A program made the translations under genes and the position numbers. A stretch of DNA of 7,241 nt, taken from the NCBI GenBank assembly GCA_029570245.1, contig JAKQSH010000129.1, positions 1 to 7,241 on the forward strand, in the 5' to 3' direction. The stretch comes from Deltaproteobacteria bacterium. Its GTDB lineage: Bacteria > Myxococcota_A > SURF-8. Each line of letters opens with the position of its first letter. Positions within the stretch are counted from its first letter, which is position 1. This document shows, piece after piece, positions 1 through 5,449 of the stretch. Below the pieces are notes generated by a model, which was not told the origin of the DNA, ran no database searches, and saw only the letters and a program-made list of their open reading frames with translations.

Positions 1-1
1 C

Positions 2-550
2 CCCGTCATCCAGACGCCGGCGCTGGACTCGCTCGTTCGCGAGGGGACCAGCTTCGTCTCGGCCTACACCCCCTCGCCGGTCTGCATTGCTGCGCGCTGT
101 AGCCTGATCCTCAGCCAGTGGCCCCACCAGACCGGCTGCACCGCCAACAACCCGATGCCCCAGGAGCGGACCTCGCTCATGGAGCTGCTGGCCGACGGGC
201 GCGTAAGCCCTTCAAACATGCTCTTCGACGGCCCGGAGGCCGGTTACCTGGAGTGCGTAATAGACCTGCTTAATCTGCATGACTGGGAAAAAATCCGTCA
301 TACGCTTGAAACCCGCCTGGGAAGCTCGGTTTCGTTCCAGTCCGGCTTCTGCACCGTAAGCATAATAGGGACCGGCATCGGAGAAGAGGCAACCTGCCTG
401 GCAATGGCAATCAAGCTGCTGCGCGAAGCGGGCATTGTCTGGAAAATGGCATTCAACCGACGGCATTCATTCTCGTTTGTGGTGCCTAAAGAGCATGAAA
501 CACACACTCTCGAATTGCTGCACGATAATCTTTGCTGTATTATGAAATAA
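2..550 (+). CDS. Fused open frame: sulfatase N-terminal fragment joined to aspartokinase C-terminal ACT region (5' partial, probably chimeric)
   Basis: The frame is open from the left edge to TAA at 548-550. Codons from 2 to about 199 read as a sulfatase: TPALDSLVREG, then SPVCIAARCSLIL and WPHQTG. These match the conserved N-terminal block of type I sulfatases, in which the Cys of C-x-[PA]-x-R (codon 83-85) is oxidised to formylglycine to attack sulfate esters. From about 200 (RVSPSNMLFDG onward) it reads as the end of an aspartate kinase. It starts in the middle of the first ACT domain (YLECVID, then a helix to about 376 bases before the stop is missing nothing further), followed by a full second ACT domain with the VSIIGTGIG strand-loop, the helix AMAIKLLREAGI and the strand HSFSFVV. 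ACT domains bind lysine or threonine for feedback control of the first step of the aspartate pathway. The kinase domain is absent. No natural protein of this architecture is known to me. An internal ATG at 155 would give 131 residues but has no convincing ribosome site. The aspartokinase tail belongs to the downstream genes; the sulfatase part probably does not. Confidence 0.7.
   Translation, partial: PVIQTPALDSLVREGTSFVSAYTPSPVCIAARCSLILSQWPHQTGCTANNPMPQERTSLMELLADGRVSPSNMLFDGPEAGYLECVIDLLNLHDWEKIRHTLETRLGSSVSFQSGFCTVSIIGTGIGEEATCLAMAIKLLREAGIVWKMAFNRRHSFSFVVPKEHETHTLELLHDNLCCIMK
188..205. other. Chimeric junction between sulfatase and aspartokinase sequence
   Basis: Homology changes family inside one reading frame at the residues LLADGRV. 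LLAD fits the sulfatase pattern (normally LLADAGYRT), whereas DGRVSPSNM fits the mid-ACT segment of an aspartokinase. Counted GC is 140/200 (70%) for positions 1-200 and 111/200 (about 55%) for 201-400. The ambiguous bases suggest that a short shared stretch of GC-rich sequence allowed the join. An assembly artefact is the likeliest cause; a real recombination or deletion in the genome cannot be excluded from sequence alone. Confidence 0.65.
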
Positions 551-590
551 ATTTTCTGAAGTAACCGTATTACGTCAAAAGAGGATAGCC

Positions 591-1043
591 ATGAGCACAG
601 TCGCCCAGATATGGAAGGTCGGCCCGAAGGAAGTCCCGGAAGCCATGGAGCTTATCAAGGAAAGTTTCACTTACAACGAAGTGGAAACTTACGATCTGCT
701 CAAAGAAAAAGCCCGCTCCGAGCGCGAACTGCTGCTGCTGGCAAAGCTGGGCGGTAAAGCCATCGGCATGCTCGAAGCCGAAATTCAGGAGCGTACCAGC
801 ATAATGGGGCGGAAGCACATCGGCGTAATCTACACCGTTCTGGTAAGGGAAGAGCATCGCAACAAAGGCGTAGGACGCCAGCTCATAGACACCGCAATAA
901 TCTGGTTCCGCGTAAACGGCGTGACCGAGGCCGTAGCAGGCGTCTCAGAGAACGACACCGCAGGAAAGGAATTTTTCGGCAGACTTGAGTTCAAGCCCTA
1001 TCAGATTCGTATGCAGAGAGAAATCGAGCCCTTCGAAAATTAA
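591..1043 (+). CDS. GNAT-family N-acetyltransferase
   Basis: A 150-residue cytoplasmic enzyme expected to move the acetyl group of acetyl-CoA onto an amine; the substrate cannot be read from the sequence. The length is typical of a single GNAT domain. Motif A is clear: strand YTVLVREEH (81-89), then the pyrophosphate-binding loop R90-N-K-G93-V-G95 matching [QR]-x-x-G-x-[GA], then helix RQLIDTAI. Motif B follows as SENDTAGKEFFGRLEFKPY (119-137), the usual Asn, Ala, Phe, then Leu-x-Phe arrangement, with Glu where many members have Gly. The start ATG at 591 is set by GAGGA at 581-585 with five bases between. It begins 40 bases after the aspartokinase tail and ends 16 bases before the lipoprotein start, so it sits inside one probable operon. 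Family assignment is secure; biological role is unknown. Confidence 0.9.
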   Translation: MSTVAQIWKVGPKEVPEAMELIKESFTYNEVETYDLLKEKARSERELLLLAKLGGKAIGMLEAEIQERTSIMGRKHIGVIYTVLVREEHRNKGVGRQLIDTAIIWFRVNGVTEAVAGVSENDTAGKEFFGRLEFKPYQIRMQREIEPFEN

Positions 1044-1046
1044 GAA

Positions 1047-1053
1047 AAGGAAG
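1047..1053 (+). promoter_or_regulatory. Ribosome binding site fixing the lipoprotein start at 1060
   Basis: AAGGAAG lies six bases before ATG at 1060. The same frame is open upstream to a non-ATG start at 985, but that would overlap the acetyltransferase and place about 25 extra residues before a perfect lipoprotein signal peptide. This site and the signal peptide together select 1060. Confidence 0.75.
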
Positions 1054-1059
1054 CCCGTT

Positions 1060-3228
1060 ATGAAAAAGTACCTGTTCGTTGTTCTGTCGGTTCTGGCGTT
1101 GTTCGCACTTATGGCCTGCGAAGACAGCTCAGGCAACATCGACAATTCTTCTGACGGCGACGCAGAAGAATCCGGCGAAGACCTTGAAAACTCCGAAGAA
1201 AACGAAACCGACGTAAACGGCGACGGCGACGCCGAAGAAGTCGATGTCTCCGCTCTGATTGAACAGGGCAAACAGGCCCTCATGGATAACCGGCCCGACG
1301 ACGCCAAAGAATTTTTCGGGCAGGCTAATGAGCTGGCGCCGGAAAACACCGACGCTGTTTTCGGCCTGAGCCTGGGCACCTTGCAGGGCTGGATAGGTCT
1401 TCTGGATGATCTGATTGCATCTGCCGGCGGCGGCATGGGCCCCGGAGGACAGACCAAGGCCGACGGCGACGATGAAGAAAATCCCGGAGAACAGATCGTG
1501 CGTCTCATCGGGCAGGTTTACGACGAATCCAAAGCCCAGCTGGACCGCTTTGCCTGGCTTAAAGAGCGTCCCGATTTTGTTTTTATTCTCGAACATTTTC
1601 CCATCGTCATCAAAGAACGCACATTGATAGACATGCATTCCGAATGGGACTTGGCCGACGTTTATCACATGAACTCCATGCAGAACATTTTCCACATGGT
1701 GATTACGCTGGCCTCATCGCAGAGCATGGACGCGAACTGGGACGAAGCAGATTTTGACGAAGCCGGGGAAAGCGATATCGACGCCAGCATCGAGAAAATC
1801 GCACAGTTTATGAGCGACAATCCCGGATTCCTGAATGTCGATGAAGAACAGGGCGCGGCGCGCTGGACAGAAGCCAGAAACTGCCTGTACAACTTCGCCG
1901 CCGATTATATCCAGTCCATGAAACTGATGGCGAAAGAAAGCGACGATCAGTCGGACGACGTTTACATTCACAACGACAGCACGGAAATCAAACACAAGGA
2001 TCACTACGGCATGCAGGGCGATTTCATTTCCGGCGAAAAGCAGGTGCTCATGCTGTGGTCGGGCAAGAACCTCTCGCCGGAAGCCACCATGGAGCAGCTT
2101 ATAGCCCATCTGGACGGCAACGCAGAACTGCGTACGCGCTTCGAAGACGACATTCTTATGATGATAGGCGTCATGGCGGATTTCCTCATTCAGGCGATTT
2201 CCATCGAAGAAATGGCCGACATGTTCGGCTTTGAAATCAGTGGTGAAATTCAGGCGATGATCGACCTTTATTTCGGCAGCCGCGACGATGGAGAATACAT
2301 TCCGGAATTTTTCTGCGGAACTCTGCCCAATCTGATCGGGCTTGAGAAAAACAGCATTCAGTTCGACTTCTATACATTCTTCCTGCGGCCATTCCCCTTC
2401 CGGGAATTCCTCACCAACATCGGACCGAACCCCTTCACCGGCAAACCGGTATTCTTACAGTCGGTTGAATGCGCACGGCTGGGATTCGGCGAGGCGACAT
2501 TCACACCAGGCGACGAACTGCAGATAAAGCTGCACGATCGCGGCGCAGCCAACGCCACCAGCGGAGTCGGCAACGACAACGCCGTCGTTACGGTAGTTTC
2601 GCGTGAAGCAACAGGCGAATCAGGCGACCCGGCGATTATCGACAGTGAGGAACTCACAATCCCGGAAGACGATGTCGTGGAAGCCTACTTCAACAAGAAT
2701 CTTCCGACGGCAGCCATCAGCGACGCCACCGACGCCGTTTCCGGCGACGGTACGCTGCAAGTCCCAGCCGGAGCCGAAGTTGTAGCTCAGTATGCCGACG
2801 AGGGCGGCGACGAAACATATGACATCGTGGCTTCATACAATACAGAGGGTTCAACCGAGCGTGTTTTCGGTTACACCATGGACTGTCAGGAGGACACAAA
2901 ACGCGACTGGGGTCACTTCGCTGAAGTCGAATATGCCGACGCCTGCATAATTCCCGATCCCCCGGCTGAAATCACCTGCGAAGCTCCGTATCCGGCTATC
3001 GAACGCGACGGAATCAAATCCACCGGAGTTTACGCACCGCTGCGCTCTCCCACAATGAACGGCCTGATATGGATAGACGCACGCAAAGTGGTGGGCTCCA
3101 TAGCCGAACAGCTGGGGTTCCCGGAGGGCTTCCATCCCGCAGACCCGCGTTCCATCAATGCTTACACGCAGAATGTACAGCAGAAACTGGCGGCTTTCGG
3201 CGAGAGCGGCGGACTGCCGGTTAAATGA
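1060..3228 (+). CDS. Large secreted lipoprotein with acidic linker, TPR-like segment and C-terminal Ig-like domain
   Basis: A protein of 722 residues that I do not recognise as a named family. Residues 1-19 form a lipoprotein signal peptide (MKK, hydrophobic core VVLSVLALFAL), with lipobox L-M-A-C and lipidated Cys20. Next comes an acidic linker (21-62) with two DGDAEE copies. Residues 63-110 look like one TPR-type helix pair (ALIEQGKQALMDNRPDDAK, then ANELAPENTDAVFGL), suggesting peptide or protein binding. The middle (about 145-470) is helical, rich in Met and acidic residues, and without a recognised motif. From about 475 to 595 there is an Ig-like beta domain ending in the G562-D-G-T-L-Q-V-P-A-G motif seen in surface-protein repeats. 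The final part has several Cys (near CEAPYPAIE and MDCQED) that may form disulfides in the periplasm or at the surface. Glu or Asp follows Cys20 (E21-D22); in E. coli Asp at +2 marks inner-membrane retention, but that rule does not transfer reliably. It lies between the acetyltransferase and the Bax inhibitor gene. A structural or binding role is inference. Confidence 0.85.
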   Translation: MKKYLFVVLSVLALFALMACEDSSGNIDNSSDGDAEESGEDLENSEENETDVNGDGDAEEVDVSALIEQGKQALMDNRPDDAKEFFGQANELAPENTDAVFGLSLGTLQGWIGLLDDLIASAGGGMGPGGQTKADGDDEENPGEQIVRLIGQVYDESKAQLDRFAWLKERPDFVFILEHFPIVIKERTLIDMHSEWDLADVYHMNSMQNIFHMVITLASSQSMDANWDEADFDEAGESDIDASIEKIAQFMSDNPGFLNVDEEQGAARWTEARNCLYNFAADYIQSMKLMAKESDDQSDDVYIHNDSTEIKHKDHYGMQGDFISGEKQVLMLWSGKNLSPEATMEQLIAHLDGNAELRTRFEDDILMMIGVMADFLIQAISIEEMADMFGFEISGEIQAMIDLYFGSRDDGEYIPEFFCGTLPNLIGLEKNSIQFDFYTFFLRPFPFREFLTNIGPNPFTGKPVFLQSVECARLGFGEATFTPGDELQIKLHDRGAANATSGVGNDNAVVTVVSREATGESGDPAIIDSEELTIPEDDVVEAYFNKNLPTAAISDATDAVSGDGTLQVPAGAEVVAQYADEGGDETYDIVASYNTEGSTERVFGYTMDCQEDTKRDWGHFAEVEYADACIIPDPPAEITCEAPYPAIERDGIKSTGVYAPLRSPTMNGLIWIDARKVVGSIAEQLGFPEGFHPADPRSINAYTQNVQQKLAAFGESGGLPVK
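1153..1479 (+). repeat. Three in-frame copies of an acidic 18-base DGDAEE-type unit
   Basis: Copies at 1153-1170, 1222-1239 and 1462-1479 encode DGDAEE, DGDAEE and DGDDEE in the lipoprotein frame. The first two differ at one base (GACGGCGACGC, then A or C, then GAAGAA). The unit is dispersed, not tandem, and marks flexible acidic linkers on both sides of the TPR-like segment. Confidence 0.6.
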
Positions 3229-3247
3229 TTGAAAGAAAGGCTGAACG

Positions 3248-3967
3248 ATGAACCTGCAATATAATCAGTACGAACATGGCATTCCGGCGGAACGGAGCGC
3301 CGCGCCTGAAGAAGTACGCGCCTTTATGGTAAAGGTCTACAACTGGATGGCGCTGGGTCTGGCTCTGACAGCCATTGTCGCCTGGGGCGTGGCGTCCTCG
3401 TCCGGCCTCATGCAGACGCTGATTCAGAATCGCGGAATATTCATCGGACTCATCATCGCCGAACTGGGGCTGGTGCTGGCTCTTTCGTGGGCCATCAACC
3501 GCATCAGCGCCACAGTGGCCATGCTGATGTTTCTGGCGTACGCCGCAATTAACGGCCTGACGCTTTCGTTCATATTCATGGCATATACGCAGGAGTCCAT
3601 AACCTCCACATTTTTCATCTGCGCCGCAACCTTCGCGGGAATGAGCGCCTTCGGCTATTTCACAAAGCGTGATCTGTCGGGCGTGGGGCATTTCATGGTG
3701 ATGGGACTCTGGGGGCTCATCATAGCCAGCTTCGTAAATGTCTTTATGCGCTCGGACATGCTTTACTGGCTGACGACATACGCCGGCGTTCTTATTTTTG
3801 TGGGTCTTACGGCCTGGGATACTCAGAAAATCAAAAACTTCGCCTTTAATGCTGAAGAAGGCAGCCAGGAGCATTCGAAGGCCGCCATAATCGGCGCACT
3901 CATACTGTACCTCGACTTCATCAATCTCTTTCTGTACCTGCTGCGCATCTTCGGACGCAGACGCTGA
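3248..3967 (+). CDS. Bax inhibitor-1 / YccA-type seven-helix membrane protein
   Basis: An inner-membrane protein of 239 residues, the normal length for the BI-1/YccA/YetJ (TMBIM-like) family, whose studied members act as pH-sensitive calcium leak channels or, for YccA in E. coli, modulate the FtsH protease. After a short polar N-terminus, about seven hydrophobic segments appear near residues 31-50, 63-82, 87-111, 119-138, 147-167, 172-190 and 212-234. The family hallmark GLTAWDTQKIK (186-196) is present, and a second Asp lies in the last helix (LYLDFINLFLYLLRIFG). D191 and D223 are the likely equivalents of the paired aspartates that sense pH in YetJ. A ribosome site (AAAGG, 3236-3240) is seven bases before ATG, 19 bases after the lipoprotein stop. 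An intrinsic terminator follows 24 bases after the stop codon, so this is the last gene of the unit. The family is clear; which member's function it shares is not. Confidence 0.93.
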   Translation: MNLQYNQYEHGIPAERSAAPEEVRAFMVKVYNWMALGLALTAIVAWGVASSSGLMQTLIQNRGIFIGLIIAELGLVLALSWAINRISATVAMLMFLAYAAINGLTLSFIFMAYTQESITSTFFICAATFAGMSAFGYFTKRDLSGVGHFMVMGLWGLIIASFVNVFMRSDMLYWLTTYAGVLIFVGLTAWDTQKIKNFAFNAEEGSQEHSKAAIIGALILYLDFINLFLYLLRIFGRRR

Positions 3968-3991
3968 AAGACAAGAAATCTCCGATTCTGT

Positions 3992-4020
3992 AAACGGGCA
4001 TGCAGATGCCCGTTTTTTTT
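3992..4020 (+). terminator. Intrinsic (rho-independent) terminator after the Bax inhibitor gene
   Basis: AAACGGGCAT (3992-4001) pairs perfectly with ATGCCCGTTT (4006-4015) around a GCAG loop, and eight T residues run from 4013 to 4020. The stem carries a GC-rich core and the T-tract directly follows. Only three T residues would follow it on the other strand, so it works in the + direction. It closes the unit that starts upstream of the acetyltransferase. Confidence 0.92.
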
Positions 4021-4024
4021 GCTT

Positions 4025-4073
4025 CCGACATTCTGTCGGGTAAAATATTTATTATACGGAGTAATCGACAGAA
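4025..4073 (+). promoter_or_regulatory. Candidate promoter with overlapping dyads upstream of the second lipoprotein gene
   Basis: A new promoter must lie between the terminator and 4094. The best -10 candidate is TATTAT at 4050-4055 (five of six to TATAAT) with a weak -35, CCGACA at 4025-4030, spaced 19 bases. The same bases form a dyad: CCGACA (4025-4030), TTC, TGTCGG (4034-4039). A second inverted pair, TTCTGTCG (4031-4038) and CGACAGAA (4066-4073), brackets the -10. These could be operator half-sites or competing RNA hairpins, depending on the transcription start. Promoter strength and any regulator are unknown. Confidence 0.35.
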
Positions 4074-4080
4074 CTTATGC

Positions 4081-4086
4081 AGGAGG
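4081..4086 (+). promoter_or_regulatory. Ribosome binding site selecting a GTG start at 4094
   Basis: A perfect AGGAGG lies seven bases before GTG at 4094. The frame is open upstream to a TTG at 4019, but that codon lies in the terminator T-tract and has no ribosome site, so GTG is preferred. Confidence 0.8.
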
Positions 4087-4093
4087 AAAAACT

Positions 4094-5233
4094 GTGAATA
4101 GTTATTGCCTCATGGCGTTGTTGGGAGTGTCCTTTCTTATTATGGTCGGCTGCGAGTCGAACGGCGTTTATTTCGAGGATGACATACAGGATGAGTTCGA
4201 AATCTCGCTAGACCGGCATCCTGCCGACAGAATGCATCTGCCTTACGCAGTCGGAGCCAACGTAAAAGTAACAGTCAGCCCGGATGACGATGACGAAACC
4301 CAGTTCGACCATGAGGCGTTTTTCGAAAGCGAAAACCCGGATATAGCAAAGGTCCTGGATGATACCGGAGAAATCAGCGCCGACGGAAGTTTTATGAGCG
4401 TGAAGATTGAGGCAAAGGCAGCCGGGAAAACAAAACTGGTTGTCTATAAAAATTCCGACAGAAAAGGCACCTGGGGCAAGGTTGAGATAGAAGTCGAAGA
4501 ACCCGACACTGTATTTCTCATTCCGGCAGGTGTTACATTTCTGCGCGAAGAAAGAAAAAATATCAACCTGACCAATCCGATCCGTATAATTAAAGATCAG
4601 AGAACAACCCTTCTGGCTCGCTATTATGCCGGAGAGAAGCGGCTCTACGGCAATTCGGTAATGATGCTGGAAAACGACAATCAGGAAGATACCGGCATCA
4701 ATCTTGAGATCGTCCAGGCATACAATAACGAAAACCGGGACTGGCTGCGGGTTGAAATGCTTGACACGGAAAGCCATACAATACATGTCGGCAGCATACT
4801 CAACCCTGAGTTGTCCACACTGGAGTTCAAGGGTGTGGAAGTCGAAGAAGTTGAAACCATAATTTTCTGGAGCGATTCGGAAGAAAATATCGACGACGAA
4901 CAGGAAGTAACAGTATGGGCGCTGGCGCAGAATTCCGATAAACACCCGGTATTCGGCACAGGCTTCAACTGGGCGTATAACGATGAAGCCGGACTGGATT
5001 ACGGCGACATTTACATTTATTGCTACAATCGGAACGAAGAGGCTACGCTTGCGGCAACAATGGGAGAAGTCAGCGGTTCCACCGTTATTCACGGTGGAGC
5101 CGGTTACGTTGATGACAGCAACGAAATTGAGGACTTCGGCTGTTCTTCACAGAACGGCCTGAGCATGCCGATGCTTCTGGCTGCTCTTCTTGGCTGTTTC
5201 ATGTCGCGCAGAAAAAGAAAAATACTACACTGA
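4094..5233 (+). CDS. Exported surface protein: lipobox signal, Ig-like domain and MYXO-CTERM-like C-terminal tail
   Basis: A protein of 379 residues that I cannot name. The N-terminus (CLMALLGVSFLIMVGC) is a lipoprotein-type signal with Cys20 after M-V-G. Its n-region lacks Lys or Arg, which is unusual. Residues about 36-138 resemble a bacterial Ig-like (Big_2-type) domain: SENPDIAKV, then GEISADG, then AKAAGKTKLVVY. The middle (about 140-335) is acidic and predicted beta-rich, without a known motif. The end carries a three-part sorting-type signal: C350-SS, a hydrophobic stretch at about 355-370 (LSMPMLLAALLGCFM), then basic RRKRK (372-376). This matches the layout of MYXO-CTERM and related Cys-containing tails, which in their families are cut by an intramembrane protease (myxosortase) before surface delivery. 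Having both a lipobox and this tail is odd. It is a single-gene unit with its own candidate promoter, after a terminator and 216 bases before the next gene. A cell-surface structural or adhesive role is inference. Confidence 0.82.
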   Translation: MNSYCLMALLGVSFLIMVGCESNGVYFEDDIQDEFEISLDRHPADRMHLPYAVGANVKVTVSPDDDDETQFDHEAFFESENPDIAKVLDDTGEISADGSFMSVKIEAKAAGKTKLVVYKNSDRKGTWGKVEIEVEEPDTVFLIPAGVTFLREERKNINLTNPIRIIKDQRTTLLARYYAGEKRLYGNSVMMLENDNQEDTGINLEIVQAYNNENRDWLRVEMLDTESHTIHVGSILNPELSTLEFKGVEVEEVETIIFWSDSEENIDDEQEVTVWALAQNSDKHPVFGTGFNWAYNDEAGLDYGDIYIYCYNRNEEATLAATMGEVSGSTVIHGGAGYVDDSNEIEDFGCSSQNGLSMPMLLAALLGCFMSRRKRKILH

Positions 5234-5360
5234 ACCGAAGCACACACACCAGCTGGCGGAACGCGGGCAAACGCAGTCAGTATCCGGCCCGCATGCCCGG
5301 CCCATGACGCAGCCCGGTTTCCGTACAACGATGGAGAATAATCCGAAAATCGTAATTTTA

Positions 5361-5389
5361 TTCACGTTGCGGCCATTCTGGTTTATGCT
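5361..5389 (+). promoter_or_regulatory. Weak candidate promoter for the oxidoreductase operon
   Basis: TTCACG (5361-5366) and TATGCT (5384-5389) each match sigma-70 consensus at four of six positions with an ideal 17-base spacer, in the AT-rich part of the intergenic region. This would leave a leader of about 55 bases before the start codon. Matches this weak occur by chance. Confidence 0.25.
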
Positions 5390-5437
5390 TGTTCAACGAT
5401 TCTGAAAATATGAATCAGGTTTATTCAGTCAGTACGC

Positions 5438-5443
5438 AGGAGG
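5438..5443 (+). promoter_or_regulatory. Ribosome binding site selecting a TTG start at 5450
   Basis: A perfect AGGAGG is six bases before TTG at 5450. No ATG or GTG in this frame lies close by, and the Rossmann strand (VRVAIVGAG) begins only three residues later, so initiation at TTG is well supported. Confidence 0.8.
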
Positions 5444-5449
5444 CTTCTC

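Larger units (their letters stand above)
5234..5449. other. Intergenic region with GC-rich repeats and a probable downstream promoter
   Basis: No gene is supported in these 216 bases. The left part is GC-rich: a GCGGGC/GCCCGC pair (5263-5268 and 5287-5292, 18-base loop) and a near-direct repeat, CCGGCCCGCATG (5284-5295) and CCGGCCCATG (5297-5306). No T-tract follows, so a terminator for the preceding gene is not evident. The right part is AT-rich and most likely contains the promoter for the oxidoreductase. Confidence 0.6.

Noticed and set aside
985..1059. Upstream extension of the large lipoprotein to 985
   Set aside because: It overlaps the acetyltransferase, has no ribosome site and would bury the signal peptide starting at 1060.
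3221..3874. Reverse-strand open frame of 217 residues
   Set aside because: It is antisense to the clear Bax inhibitor gene; the His/Arg-rich composition is typical of a shadow frame.
4019..4093. TTG start at 4019 for the second surface protein
   Set aside because: The codon lies in the terminator T-tract; a perfect AGGAGG precedes GTG at 4094. The upstream residues would supply the basic charges missing from the signal, so this is not fully excluded.
4208..5092. Reverse-strand open frame of 294 residues
   Set aside because: It is antisense to a well-supported exported protein, and its translation is Cys/Phe/Ile-rich without domain pattern.
5263..5292. GCGGGC/GCCCGC pair as an intrinsic terminator
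   Set aside because: Six-base stem, 18-base loop and no T-tract.
5190..5405. Forward frame of 71 residues spanning the end of the surface protein and the intergenic gap
   Set aside because: It starts inside another gene, has no ribosome site and no recognisable protein features.
5398..5427. GATTC/GAATC and TGAAT/ATTCA as a leader switch before the oxidoreductase
   Set aside because: The arms are only five AT-rich base pairs, which is expected by chance in such sequence.
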